A stretch of 64,000 nucleotides of DNA. Origin: Clostridium sp. M62/1. Its GTDB lineage: Bacteria; Bacillota; Clostridia; Lachnospirales; Lachnospiraceae. The position numbers and the translations under genes are program-made. The stretch covers positions 998,001 to 1,062,000 of the forward strand of contig NZ_CP085988.1 of assembly GCF_020736365.1 (NCBI RefSeq), in the 5' to 3' direction. This document shows, one piece after another, positions 51,594 through 61,289 of this stretch (positions are counted from its first letter, which is position 1; each line of letters begins with the position of its first letter). The notes under the pieces were generated by a model. That model saw only the letters and a program-made list of their open reading frames with translations. It did no database searches and was not told the origin of the DNA.

Positions 51594-54500
51594 ATGGGTT
51601 TAACGAAATTTGTCCTGAAACGTCCCGTCACTACGATCCTGGCAGTGCTCTGCCTGATCGTATTCGGACTTTCCTCTGTCCTGTCCTCCAAGCTGGAGCT
51701 GATCCCGGAGATGGAGATGCCGATGATGGTAGTGTTCACCACCTATGCGGGGGCAAGCCCGGAGGATGTGAGCGAGCTGGTGACCAAGCCCATCGAGGAT
51801 GAGATAGGAACGCTGAGCGGCGTCAAGTCAGTGACCAGCTACTCACAGGAAAATATTTCCATGGTTCTTCTGGAATACCAGTATGGAACGGACATGGATA
51901 AGGCCTACAATGATTTAAAGAAAAAGACAGATCTTCTTACAGCAACTCTTCCCGAAGATGCAGAAGAACCGGTAGTTGTGGAGTTCAATATCAACGATAT
52001 GGCCACCATGACCCTGGCGGTCAATGATGATACAGCCGACAATCTTTACAACTATGTAAATGAGAAGATTGTGCCGGAGTTTGAAAAGATTTCCTCCGTG
52101 GCCAGCGTAGACGTCAGCGGCGGACAGGAGCAGTATGTAAAAGTAGAACTTATTCCGGAAAAGATGGATCAGTACCACCTGACCATGAATTCTCTGATCT
52201 CTGCCATCGGCTCAGCCGATTTCTCCCTCCCGGCGGGAAGCGCTGTCGTGGGAAATCAGGAGCTGTCCGTGTCCGCGGGAGTTACCTTCGACACCATGGA
52301 GAGCTTAAAGACCATTCCGATCACCGTGGGAAGCGGAGATGTCATCCATCTGGAGGATGTGGCCAATATTTACTCAAACCTGGAGGATCCGGCGGGAATC
52401 GGCCGCTATAACGGAAAGGATACGATCTCTCTGGGAATCAAAAAGCAGCAGGAGGCTTCCGCCGGAGAGGTTTCAAAGTCGGTAAACAGCACCATCGAGC
52501 GCTTAAAGCGAAGTAATCCGAACCTGGAAATCGTTGTAGTTAATGACAGCAGTGACAGCATCAACTCCTCTCTGGAAAGTGTTATGACGACTATGGTAAT
52601 GGCTGTCATCATCTCCATGGCAATCCTTTACCTGTTCTTCGGAGATGTGAAGGCATCCCTGATTGTAGGAACTTCCATCCCGATCTCCATTCTGGCAGCC
52701 CTCATATTGATGAGAGCCATGGGCTTCTCCCTGAACGTTATCACTCTGGGAAGCCTTGTTCTGGGCGTCGGAATGATGGTAGACAACTCGATCAACGTCC
52801 TGGAGAGCTGCTTCAGGGCGAAAGAAAAGATTGGAAACGGTGCCACCTCCTTCAGGGATGCGGCTCTTGAGGGAACAAGAATCATGATCGCCTCCATTCT
52901 CGGCGGTACAGCCACAACCTGCGTGGTGTTCCTTCCCCTGGCCCTGATTCAGGGACTTTCCGGACAGATGTTCAAGCCTCTGGGCTTTACAATCGTGTTC
53001 TGTATGGTGGCCTCCTTTATCTCGGCGATTACGGTAGTTCCGCTGTGCTATACCATGTACCGTCCGGCGGAAAAGACTAAGGCTCCGCTGTCCGGCGCAG
53101 TTCGGGCAATGCAGGATCAGTACAGGAAGATCCTTCGCTTCCTTCTTCCGAAGAAGAAAACGGTTATGTTTACAAGTATTGCCCTGCTTCTGTTCTCCTT
53201 TGTTCTGGCAACTCAGATCCGCACGGAGCTGATGCCTGCCACTGACGAGGGAACTATTCAGGTAACCATGGAACTGAGGCCGGGTCTGACGGTTGAGAAG
53301 GCAGATGAGATTGTATCGAAGGTGGAGGAGTATGTGGCGGCTGATCCTGACGTGGAGGACTACATTCTGTCCTATGGAGCCAGCGGTCTCAGCATTTCAG
53401 GCGGCTCCTCAGCCACTATCACCGCTTACCTGGCAGATGACAGAAAGCGTTCCACCGATGAGGTGGTGAAGGAATGGAATCCGCTTCTGACCGGATATCC
53501 GGAGATGAATGTAACGGTTGAGTCTGTAAGCTCCAGCTCCACGATGGCGAGTTCAGCGGACGGGGTGGAGTACATTCTCCAGGGTACCCAGTACGATGAG
53601 CTGAAGAATATTTCAGACCAGATCACAGAGGCCTTAAAGCAGAGACCGGAGGTGACAAAGGTACACTCCACACTGGAAAACTCTGCTCCCGTTATCCAGA
53701 TCGACATCGATCCCATTAAGGCGTCCGCAGAGGGGCTTGTGCCGGCACAGGTGGCCCAGAGCGTCTATCTGATGATCAGCGGAAGCGAGGCTACGACTCT
53801 TGACCAGGACGGCGAGGAGATCAGCGTCAATGTAGAGTACCCGGACGGCTGGTATGAAACGGTTGACCAGGTAAAGGGAATTGTAGTGAGCGGGGCGGCA
53901 GGAAACTCTGTGGCTCTGGCGGACATTGCCGATATTTACTTCAAGGACAGTCCACAGAGTATTACCAGAAAAGACAAGGAATATCAGGTGACCATCAGCG
54001 GAGACTTCGTCAATGGAACGCAGGAAGAGCAGATGGATGCCATTGAAACGCAGATTTACGACGAGGAGGTAGCTCCAAGACTGACTGAGAACGTGACAAG
54101 GGCTCAGAACGCTATGGATGAGAGTATGGCGGAGGAGTTTGCATCTCTTGGAGGAGCCATCGCCATGGCCATTTTCCTGGTGTTTGTCGTTATGGCGGCT
54201 CAGTTTGAGTCACCGAAGTTCTCCCTCATGGTTATGACAACAATCCCGTTCAGCCTTATCGGAGCCTTCGGTCTCCTCTTCTTAGCCGATGCCAGCATCA
54301 GTATGGCATCCCTGTTAGGATTCCTGATGCTGTTCGGTACTGTAGTAAACTCCGGTATCCTCTATGTAGATACAGCTGACCAGTACAGGGCAGAGATGGA
54401 TCGTGACACCGCTCTTGTGGAAGCCGGAGCGACGAGACTTCGTCCTATCCTTATGACAACGCTGACCACAGTCGTCTCCATGATCCCTATGGCAATGGCC

Positions 54501-54650
54501 TACGGCGACAGCGGAGAGACCATGCAGGGACTTGCCCTTGTAAACGTGGGCGGTCTGGTGGCTTCCACGGTTCTGTCCCTGCTGATGCTGCCGATCTACT
54601 ACACACTGATGAACAGAAAGCCCAAGGAAGATGAGCTGGATGTAGACTAG
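51594..54650 (+). CDS. RND superfamily efflux permease (HAE1/AcrB-like)
   Basis: A 1018-residue inner-membrane transporter with two repeats of a large outer loop and six membrane segments. Typical residues include FVLKRPVTT at the N-terminus, PEMEMPMMVVFTTYAGASPEDVS, the membrane segment LGVGMMVDNSINVLE near residue 390 (charged relay Asp), IFLVFVVMAAQFES and a second FGTVVNSGILYVD. The length is typical of AcrB. It should use proton flux to export drugs, lipids or other amphiphiles. It is located between the adaptor and two TolC-like proteins. Confidence 0.95.
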   Translation: MGLTKFVLKRPVTTILAVLCLIVFGLSSVLSSKLELIPEMEMPMMVVFTTYAGASPEDVSELVTKPIEDEIGTLSGVKSVTSYSQENISMVLLEYQYGTDMDKAYNDLKKKTDLLTATLPEDAEEPVVVEFNINDMATMTLAVNDDTADNLYNYVNEKIVPEFEKISSVASVDVSGGQEQYVKVELIPEKMDQYHLTMNSLISAIGSADFSLPAGSAVVGNQELSVSAGVTFDTMESLKTIPITVGSGDVIHLEDVANIYSNLEDPAGIGRYNGKDTISLGIKKQQEASAGEVSKSVNSTIERLKRSNPNLEIVVVNDSSDSINSSLESVMTTMVMAVIISMAILYLFFGDVKASLIVGTSIPISILAALILMRAMGFSLNVITLGSLVLGVGMMVDNSINVLESCFRAKEKIGNGATSFRDAALEGTRIMIASILGGTATTCVVFLPLALIQGLSGQMFKPLGFTIVFCMVASFISAITVVPLCYTMYRPAEKTKAPLSGAVRAMQDQYRKILRFLLPKKKTVMFTSIALLLFSFVLATQIRTELMPATDEGTIQVTMELRPGLTVEKADEIVSKVEEYVAADPDVEDYILSYGASGLSISGGSSATITAYLADDRKRSTDEVVKEWNPLLTGYPEMNVTVESVSSSSTMASSADGVEYILQGTQYDELKNISDQITEALKQRPEVTKVHSTLENSAPVIQIDIDPIKASAEGLVPAQVAQSVYLMISGSEATTLDQDGEEISVNVEYPDGWYETVDQVKGIVVSGAAGNSVALADIADIYFKDSPQSITRKDKEYQVTISGDFVNGTQEEQMDAIETQIYDEEVAPRLTENVTRAQNAMDESMAEEFASLGGAIAMAIFLVFVVMAAQFESPKFSLMVMTTIPFSLIGAFGLLFLADASISMASLLGFLMLFGTVVNSGILYVDTADQYRAEMDRDTALVEAGATRLRPILMTTLTTVVSMIPMAMAYGDSGETMQGLALVNVGGLVASTVLSLLMLPIYYTLMNRKPKEDELDVD

Positions 54651-54948
54651 GATAAGTGGATGCAGGCAAAATAAAGAGTTCCATCGCCGGCCGCCTGCTC
54701 CGTTTCAGGTCCTGGAGGGCGCAGCGGGAGAAGCTTCCAGACTGACTGGAAACGCTGCTTAATATTTCCAGCACTTCCAGTCAGAAAATATAGTACAATA
54801 GAGTGGCGGCCCGGCTTTCAGAAAATAAAGGACTGAAAAGAACAGACAGACAAGAACAGACAGACGGTCTGATGCAGCAGAAAAACAGAACAGGACAGGG
54901 AAGACGCAGCAGAGCAGCTGCGGGCACCTGGACAGCGGAGGTGATTCA
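54651..54948. other. 298-base gap before the TolC-like genes
   Basis: A nested hairpin (GCAGCG/CGCTGC with inner TTCCAG/CTGGAA, 54721-54758) follows the RND gene. A TACAAT box near 54793 could belong to an internal promoter. No gene was recognised, and the TolC-like genes probably remain linked to the operon. Confidence 0.5.
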
Positions 54949-56106
54949 ATGAAACGAAAACAGGCGGCGGCTGCCGCTCTGGCGCTTTTGATGACGGTCG
55001 GTGTGCCGGGAGCGGCCTTAGCCGGACCCTCCGGGGCAGACGGCGGGGCAGCTGAGGCCAGGGAGGCCAGCCTGAACGACGGACTTCTCGAGTATGACGA
55101 GCTGCCTGAACTGGTTGAGCGCTACAACGTAACTTACAAGAATACATATTCTCAGACTGTAAACCAGAGCCAGAACCTGGATGCGGCCAGGCAGCTGGGA
55201 AAGGACGCCAATGAGCTGATGGAGGAGGCCCTTGATCTGAAGGATGACGACATGGATGAAGCCACCAGGGCACTCTACGAGTCCTACAAGGAATCTGCCA
55301 AAGCCATGAGAAAGCAGGCAGCAGAGCTGTCGACGGAAGAACTCTCAGGAACAGTGGAGCGTTCCATGAAGATGCTGAAAAACCAGCAGACCATGCTGGC
55401 CCAGAATCTTCTGATCCAGTATCAGAGCGCAGTCTCCGGAAAGGAGCTGGCAGACAAGAATGAGGAGCTGGCGAAGGCCTCCCTGGACGCAGTGACAGCC
55501 CAGGCAAGTCTTGGCATGGCCTCTTCGGAGGATGTGCTGAAGGCCAACCAGGCCTGGATCCAGGCTCAGAGCGCCGCAGTTCAGCTTGACTCCACCATCA
55601 GAAATCTGAAGCAGAATCTTCTTATCACATGCGGCTGGGAGGGAGATGCCGATCCGGAGATTGCCCCTCTTCCGGCGCCGGATCCGGCCAGGGTTGACAG
55701 TATGAATCTGGCTGCTGACACAGAGACGGCCACTCAGGCCAACTACAGTTTCATAAGCCTCAGACAGGGCGCAGCCTCCGGTTCCGTTTCAAGAAACGCA
55801 AAAAAGAGAAATGTTTCCCAGATGCGCCAGAGCATAGCAGTAGGCATGGAGGGGCTTTACGCCAAGGCAGTAGCTGCAAAGCAGGCCTATGAGGGAGCAG
55901 AGGCAAACTTCCAGGCTGCAGCCCTTGACATGCAGGCTGCAGACCAGAAAAATGCCATGGGAATGATGAGCAGGACTGCCTATCTCCAGGCCCAGGCCTC
56001 CTATCTGGCGGCCAAATCGGAGAGGGATACGGCTCAGACGGAGCTGTTCACAGCTATCCAGAACTATGACTGGGCATTGAAGGGCATGATGGTGTCAGGA
56101 AGCTAG
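54949..56106 (+). CDS. TolC-like outer-component protein 1
   Basis: A 385-residue secreted protein with a cleavable signal peptide (residues 1-25, ending ALAG). The rest is almost entirely alpha-helical, with long coiled-coil-like stretches and the TolC-type repeats TAQASLGMASSEDVLKANQAWIQAQ and NAMGMMSRTAYLQAQASYLAAKSERD, which mark the two structural repeats of outer-membrane efflux proteins. In a presumed monoderm it cannot be a classical outer-membrane channel and may act in the envelope space with the RND pump. It is followed 13 bases later by its paralogue. Confidence 0.75.
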   Translation: MKRKQAAAAALALLMTVGVPGAALAGPSGADGGAAEAREASLNDGLLEYDELPELVERYNVTYKNTYSQTVNQSQNLDAARQLGKDANELMEEALDLKDDDMDEATRALYESYKESAKAMRKQAAELSTEELSGTVERSMKMLKNQQTMLAQNLLIQYQSAVSGKELADKNEELAKASLDAVTAQASLGMASSEDVLKANQAWIQAQSAAVQLDSTIRNLKQNLLITCGWEGDADPEIAPLPAPDPARVDSMNLAADTETATQANYSFISLRQGAASGSVSRNAKKRNVSQMRQSIAVGMEGLYAKAVAAKQAYEGAEANFQAAALDMQAADQKNAMGMMSRTAYLQAQASYLAAKSERDTAQTELFTAIQNYDWALKGMMVSGS

Positions 56107-56119
56107 GGAGGGAAGAACA

Positions 56120-57403
56120 ATGAACAGACAATACAGGAGGGTTCTGCCGCTTCTGACAGCGGCGGCGCTTGCGGCCACGCCTATGGAGGCGTTGGCTGAA
56201 AATCCCCAGTTTGCCCATGACGAGGCAACCTGGGAGAGACTGAAAGATAATGTTATGGAATACGATGAGCTGTCCCTTCTGGTTGAGGAATACAACCCGA
56301 ATTACCAGAATGAGCAGGCATCCTACAATGATACGAAGAATGATGACGATGCCGCGCAGATACGCCGGGACGCCAAAGACAGTGCCCAGGACATGTATGA
56401 TTCTGCGGAGGATCTGAAAGAGCAGGCCGAGGATTTGAGCTCCATGGCCGATGACCTGAGCGATCAGGCTCAGGCGGCTTTGGATGCCGGAAATCCGGCT
56501 CTTGCCGCACAGCTTCAGGCAGGTGCCGCCAGCTACATGGCAGGGTATGCGCCTCTCATGTCAGCGGCAGCCATGACGCAGAACAGCGCCCTGAAGTCAG
56601 ATATTTCCGCTGACAGCTCCTACGTGGACAGCGACATGAGGAAAATCCAGCACGTCAAAAACCAGAAGGGAATTATTGTGTCCACCCAGAATCTCTTTAA
56701 TTCCTATAACCAGCTCCGCGCAAATGCGGCTCTGATCCAGAAAAACGTGGAGGTTATGGAGGCAGCCTTAAGGGCCACAGAGACCCAGGCTTCCATCGGC
56801 ATGGCAACTCAGGCAGATGTGCTGAAGGCCCAGAAGAATCTTCAGTCCATTCAGTCCACCCAGACGGAAACCCTGGCAAGCCTTGAAACGCTTCGCCAGA
56901 ATCTCTGCATGATGACAGGATGGAGCTACGACGCACAGCCGGAGATCAGAGAGGTACCCCACGCCAATGGTGACGCCATAGCTCAGATTAATCTGGAGGC
57001 GGATACGCAGACGGCACTGGCAAATAACTACGATCTCCAGTACAGCCGGCGGGCGCTTGGCAATATGCAGGAAAACTCCACAGACAGAAAGAATCAGGAG
57101 AGAACAGTAAAAAATCTGGAGCAGACGGTGAGCGCCACCATGACAAACCTCTACAACGACATCAGGCAGAAGCAGATTGCCTGGCAGTTAGCTCAGGCAG
57201 AGCTTGCCACAGAGGAGCAGACCATGTCTGCCATGGAAACAAAGAGGAGCCTCGGCATGGCCAGCGACATCGAGTACCTGCAGGAGCAGTCCACCTACCT
57301 GAGCAAGCAGGTGGCAGAGCAGACAGCTGATATGGCTCTCTTCCAGGCTATAGAAACCTACCAGTGGGCTGTGAACGGATATATGAACACATCCGGCTCA
57401 TAG
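56120..57403 (+). CDS. TolC-like outer-component protein 2
   Basis: A 427-residue secreted helical protein with a signal peptide (residues 1-25, ending ALA). The first helical region contains repeated SAQDMYDSAEDLKEQAEDLSSMADDLSDQAQ-type heptads. TolC-like repeats follow (TQASIGMATQADVLKAQKNLQ and MAMETKRSLGMASDIEYLQEQSTYLSK). It is related to the preceding gene but longer and diverged, so a duplication or a two-component assembly is likely. The last gene of the efflux operon. Confidence 0.75.
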   Translation: MNRQYRRVLPLLTAAALAATPMEALAENPQFAHDEATWERLKDNVMEYDELSLLVEEYNPNYQNEQASYNDTKNDDDAAQIRRDAKDSAQDMYDSAEDLKEQAEDLSSMADDLSDQAQAALDAGNPALAAQLQAGAASYMAGYAPLMSAAAMTQNSALKSDISADSSYVDSDMRKIQHVKNQKGIIVSTQNLFNSYNQLRANAALIQKNVEVMEAALRATETQASIGMATQADVLKAQKNLQSIQSTQTETLASLETLRQNLCMMTGWSYDAQPEIREVPHANGDAIAQINLEADTQTALANNYDLQYSRRALGNMQENSTDRKNQERTVKNLEQTVSATMTNLYNDIRQKQIAWQLAQAELATEEQTMSAMETKRSLGMASDIEYLQEQSTYLSKQVAEQTADMALFQAIETYQWAVNGYMNTSGS

Positions 57404-57423
57404 AGAAACGAGAGTATGGAGAG

Positions 57424-57483
57424 AGAAGTTTTAGATAGAGAAATTTCAGATAGAGAAGTTTCAGATATAGAAGCTTCGGAGAG
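57424..57483 (+). repeat. Four imperfect 15-bp tandem units
   Basis: AGAARTTTYAGATAG-like units repeat four times just after the second TolC-like gene. No coding role seen. Confidence 0.6.
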
Positions 57484-57594
57484 ATGAGCGCTGAATGAAT
57501 GTTCCATTCAGGAATACAGGCGGGAGAGCAGATATTCGGAAGGGCAGCGCAGACAGGAAACAGGAAAAAGCATAGACAATCACGGAAGTGAAAA

Positions 57595-57652
57595 ACAGCG
57601 GGGATGCTTTACAGGGAACCATTCAGGTTTCAGCAGGAGAGCTCCCCGCTGT
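57595..57652. terminator. Bidirectional terminator, tolC-like / spoIIR
   Basis: ACAGCGGGGA (57595-57604) and TCCCCGCTGT (57643-57652) arms enclose a 38-base loop. A T-run lies on both sides, on the minus strand directly after the stem, so it should serve spoIIR as well. Confidence 0.7.
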
Positions 57653-57702
57653 CTTAGTTTTTCCGCTGTCCGGGGAGTATGCCGTTTGGCGCCTGTCTGC
57701 GG

Positions 57703-58506
57703 TCAGCGGAAGAATTCCAGGATACGGAGACTGATGTGAACAACAGGCTTTTCAGAGGCATCCGGCCGGGAATCCTCCCCGGAGGGCGTCTGGCGGGAAA
57801 AAGGGCTCTCTTTGCCGCCTTCTCTTTCATTCTGGGCAATTCCGGCAGACTCTCCGAATACAAGTCTTCTGTCTGCGGAGATTTCCTCGAATACACTTTC
57901 ATCTAAAAGGCATGCAAGCTCCTTTCTGGATTCAGAAGGAACCACAGCGCAGGCCTCCTCAGTAAAGCAGAGGGAGGGATAGAGGACACACCACCAGTTA
58001 TGGCCGCTTCCTTCCCCGATTATCACGCGCACGGCATCATAGATTCCGCAGGGAAAGACGATGTCTCCGTAGAAGCGGGTCGGAAAGTAGGCGCTTTCCA
58101 GACGTATCTGTACCTGGTCCGGTTTCCCCTGCTCTTCCAGAAAGGACTCGGCCAGCGTTTCAAGCTCATCCCGGTGGAGGAGTATGTAGGACTGGAGCCT
58201 GGCCTTCTGTGAGGTCTGCTCCTCTCCCTCCTCATCGGAAGAAAAGCCCCGGCGGATCTCCTCGAGGAGCAGATCCCGGACACCAAACTTCAGCTTTTGA
58301 TCCTCATTGGAATCACTGTTTGCCAGGACGTGAAAGCGGAGTACCTGGGGAGCCACGGACGAGGCAACTGCCTCCTCCTGCTTTCTTGCGCTGCTGATAT
58401 ACAGCGTGAGAGAAACAGCCAGGCAGGCGGCTGCCAGCGAGAGGTACATACATTTATAACTTCCGGCGTCTGAACAACGCTTCAGGAAACGGGAAAAACT
58501 TTTCAT
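57703..58506 (-). CDS. spoIIR: Stage II sporulation protein R
   Basis: A 267-residue secreted signalling protein made in the forespore. It activates the SpoIIGA protease and so mother-cell sigma-E. An N-terminal membrane anchor (YLSLAAACLAVSLTLYI) is followed by the conserved core VLRFHVLANSDSNEDQKLKFGVRD, YFPTRFYGDIVFPCGIYDAVRVIIG and GHNWWCVLYPSLCF. The C-terminus has a variable charged tail of about 60 residues. It shows that the organism belongs to a spore-forming lineage. It is convergent with the efflux operon. Confidence 0.95.
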   Translation of the reverse strand: MKSFSRFLKRCSDAGSYKCMYLSLAAACLAVSLTLYISSARKQEEAVASSVAPQVLRFHVLANSDSNEDQKLKFGVRDLLLEEIRRGFSSDEEGEEQTSQKARLQSYILLHRDELETLAESFLEEQGKPDQVQIRLESAYFPTRFYGDIVFPCGIYDAVRVIIGEGSGHNWWCVLYPSLCFTEEACAVVPSESRKELACLLDESVFEEISADRRLVFGESAGIAQNEREGGKESPFSRQTPSGEDSRPDASEKPVVHISLRILEFFR

Positions 58507-58767
58507 CTCAAACTCCTTTGCTGCTGTGTTTTCTCCGAGTATTGACAGGCATGATATAATTTAAACAGTTTTTATTAGAAAAAGGTTGAAATTGCTCTGG
58601 TATGAGAATAAACTGAATGGGAGCCAGCTTGAGATTCTTTTCTGGCGCCTGAGAACGCCAGAAGCAGCGCTGTCTGCAGAAAGCAGAGACTGCGGGCGAT
58701 CCGGCAGGTATTGGCCCGGAATATGACAATCAATATAGAAAAGGACACAGAAGGAGAGGAAAGACAG

Positions 58768-59829
58768 ATGAAAACAAAGGTGCTGGTAGTGTTTGGCGGA
58801 CAGTCCTCAGAGCACATCGTATCGTGCATGTCGGCTGTCAATGTAATTAACCATATAGACAGGGAAAAATACGACGTGGTAATTGTGGGGATAACTGAGG
58901 AGGGAAAATGGCTCTATGTGGACAGCGTGGAGTCCATCCGGGACGAGAGCTGGAGAGACAAATCCGTGCGCGCGGTATTTTCTCCGGATGCCACGGAAAA
59001 ATGTGTGCTCATTGAGAGAGAGAGCGGAGTGGAGAAGGTTCCGGTGGATGTGGCGTTTCCGGTTCTTCACGGGCTTTACGGGGAGGACGGAACTATCCAG
59101 GGCCTTTTTGAGCTGGCCAGACTGCCCTACGTGGGCTGCGGAGTCCTGGCCTCTGCCGTTTCCATGGATAAACTGTACACAAAGATTGTGGCGGACACTC
59201 TGGGCGTGCGCCAGGCAGCCTATGTCCCGGTTATGAGAGGGGAGCTCTCCCATATGGAATCCGTGACAGAGCGGGTGGAAAAGTATTTCTCCTATCCTGT
59301 CTTTATCAAGCCGTCCAACGCAGGTTCCTCCAGGGGAGTTTCCAAAGCCTCAGACCGCAGCGAGCTGGAGAACGGACTGAGGGAAGCTGCGAAGCATGAC
59401 AGAAAGATTCTGGTAGAGGAAATGATCGTGGGCCGCGAGGTAGAGTGCGCCGTGTTCGGAGGAGGAAACGGGGAGGTCATCTCTTCCGGTGTGGGTGAGA
59501 TCCTGGCGGCCGCCGACTTCTATGACTTTGACGCCAAGTATTACAATGAAGAGTCCAGAACAGTGGTCAATCCTGAGCTGCCGGGGGACGCTGCCGAGAA
59601 GGTAAGAGAGGCTGCCAGAAGGATCTTCACCGCTGTAGACGGCTACGGAATGGCGAGGGTGGACTTCTTTGTGACAGAGCAGGGAGAGGTTGTGTTCAAT
59701 GAGATCAACACCATCCCAGGCTTTACCGCCATCAGCATGTACCCGATGCTTTTCGAGGCTGCGGGAGTGGATAAGACAGAGCTTGTAACGCGCCTGATCG
59801 AAAATGGACGCGTAAGGTATGACTCATAA
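58768..59829 (+). CDS. ddl: D-alanine--D-alanine ligase
   Basis: A 353-residue ATP-grasp ligase for the D-Ala-D-Ala of cell-wall precursors. The N-terminal VVFGGQSSEHIVSCMSA, LHGLYGEDGTIQG, KPSNAGSSRGVSKA and the C-terminal NEINTIPGFT are all present. The omega-loop reads FYDFDAKYYNEES, with the Tyr expected for D-Ala-D-Ala enzymes rather than D-lactate ligases. ATG 58768 follows GGAGAGGAAAG. murI follows 23 bases later, so two D-amino acid wall enzymes form one unit. Confidence 0.96.
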   Translation: MKTKVLVVFGGQSSEHIVSCMSAVNVINHIDREKYDVVIVGITEEGKWLYVDSVESIRDESWRDKSVRAVFSPDATEKCVLIERESGVEKVPVDVAFPVLHGLYGEDGTIQGLFELARLPYVGCGVLASAVSMDKLYTKIVADTLGVRQAAYVPVMRGELSHMESVTERVEKYFSYPVFIKPSNAGSSRGVSKASDRSELENGLREAAKHDRKILVEEMIVGREVECAVFGGGNGEVISSGVGEILAAADFYDFDAKYYNEESRTVVNPELPGDAAEKVREAARRIFTAVDGYGMARVDFFVTEQGEVVFNEINTIPGFTAISMYPMLFEAAGVDKTELVTRLIENGRVRYDS

Positions 59830-59852
59830 CGGCTGGCTGGAAAGGAGAGCAT

Positions 59853-60668
59853 ATGGACAGAAACGCGCCTATCGGTGTATTTGATTCGGGAGTCGGAGGT
59901 CTGACAGTGGCCAGGGAGATTATGCGCCAGATGCCGGAGGAGAAGCTTGTCTATTTCGGAGACACCGCCAGGGTTCCCTACGGAACGAAATCTCAGGAGA
60001 CGGTGATCCGATATTCCAGGCAGATTATCCGTTTCCTGCGGACCAAGGAGGTAAAGGCCATCGTCATTGCCTGCAATACGGCGACTGCCTGCGCGCTGGA
60101 AACGGTGGAGAAGGATCTGGACATTCCGATTATCGGCGTGATCCACGCCGGAGCCAGGGCTGCTGTGGAGGCGACGAAAAACAGAAAGATAGGGATTATC
60201 GGCACAGAGGCCACCATCAGAAGCGGCGTCTACACAGAGCTGATGAAGCAGATGAACCCGGCAATCGAGGTGACTGGAAAGCCCTGTCCCCTCTTTGTGC
60301 CTCTCGTGGAGGAGGGGCTGCTCCACGACTCTGTCACCGACGAGATTGCCTCCCGCTATCTGGCCTCTCTCAAGGAAAAATATATTGATACCCTTGTTAT
60401 GGGCTGCACCCATTACCCTCTCCTTCGCTCCACGCTGGCGCGGCTGATGGGCGAGGAGGTGACGCTTATCAATCCGGCCTACGAGACCGCCAGGGAGCTT
60501 AAGAGCCTTCTGGGGGAAAAGGAGCTTACCTGCATTCCGGGGGAGGCCGGAGGGGAAAAATACCAGTTTTTTGTCAGCGACATGGCAGAACGGTTCAAGA
60601 GCTTTGCAACGGCAATCCTTCCGGGAGAGGTGAAGGAGACGAGAAAGATAAATATTGAGGAATACTGA
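59853..60668 (+). CDS. murI: Glutamate racemase
   Basis: A 271-residue enzyme producing D-glutamate for peptidoglycan. It opens APIGVFDSGVGGLTVAREIMRQMPEE-like residues, contains the first catalytic Cys in VIACNTATA near residue 74 and the second in VMGCTHYPLLR near residue 185. Cofactor-independent. The C-terminal 40 residues bear the usual helical cap with VSDMAERFKSFA. An AAAGGAGAG site precedes ATG 59853. Confidence 0.96.
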   Translation: MDRNAPIGVFDSGVGGLTVAREIMRQMPEEKLVYFGDTARVPYGTKSQETVIRYSRQIIRFLRTKEVKAIVIACNTATACALETVEKDLDIPIIGVIHAGARAAVEATKNRKIGIIGTEATIRSGVYTELMKQMNPAIEVTGKPCPLFVPLVEEGLLHDSVTDEIASRYLASLKEKYIDTLVMGCTHYPLLRSTLARLMGEEVTLINPAYETARELKSLLGEKELTCIPGEAGGEKYQFFVSDMAERFKSFATAILPGEVKETRKINIEEY

Positions 60669-60740
60669 AGATACAAGACCGGGAAGGAAAAAGACTGTGA
60701 CAGAGGGCTGCGGTATTCCAAAGCAGAAGGAGAATGATGA

Positions 60741-61187
60741 ATGACGAAAGAGGTTCTTGTGAGTATCCGGGGAATCCACACGGTGGACGGGGAATCCGAC
60801 AATGTGGAGGTTATCACGGCCGGAAGCTATTATTTTAAGAACAATAAGCACTATATCGTCTATGACGAGCTGGTGGAGGGTTTTGACAGGGCGGTGAAAA
60901 ATACAATCCGGATCGGACGAAATACGGTGGATGTGATGAAGAGCGGTCCGGCCCGCTCCCATATGGTTTTTGAGGAAAACAAGACGAATGTAAACTGCTA
61001 TTCCACCGCCTTCGGCCAGATGATGGTGGGTGTCAGCACAAACATGATAGACATAGACGAGCAGGAAGATCGAATCAGCGTTCACGTGGATTATACTCTC
61101 GATGTAAATTTTGAAAAAATGTCAAACTGCAGGATTTCCATTGACATTCAGTCAAAGGAAAAGGCTGATTTTCATTTGAATTCATAG
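60741..61187 (+). CDS. DUF1934 family protein (YwiB-like)
   Basis: A 148-residue cytoplasmic protein with a calycin-like beta-barrel pattern: VLVSIRGIHTVDG, AGSYYFKNNKHYIVYDE, the motif NTIRIGRNTVDVMKSGPARSHMVFEENKTNV and a closing VHVDYTLDVNF. The function of DUF1934 is unknown. Homologues often lie near murI or argS in Firmicutes. It is 72 bases downstream of murI and probably cotranscribed. Confidence 0.88.
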   Translation: MTKEVLVSIRGIHTVDGESDNVEVITAGSYYFKNNKHYIVYDELVEGFDRAVKNTIRIGRNTVDVMKSGPARSHMVFEENKTNVNCYSTAFGQMMVGVSTNMIDIDEQEDRISVHVDYTLDVNFEKMSNCRISIDIQSKEKADFHLNS

Positions 61188-61289
61188 TGGGAAGAAGGAG
61201 AAGGCTTAACTGGAAACATACTAAAGGAGGAGAGGGCAGAAAGCTCTTATGAGAGTCCTCTTTTCAACGACGGAAAGGCGGAAAAACGG

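Noticed and set aside
59643..61085. 480-residue minus-strand frame opposite murI and DUF1934
   Set aside because: It lies antisense to two genes with intact catalytic motifs; Cys/His-rich composition is a by-product.
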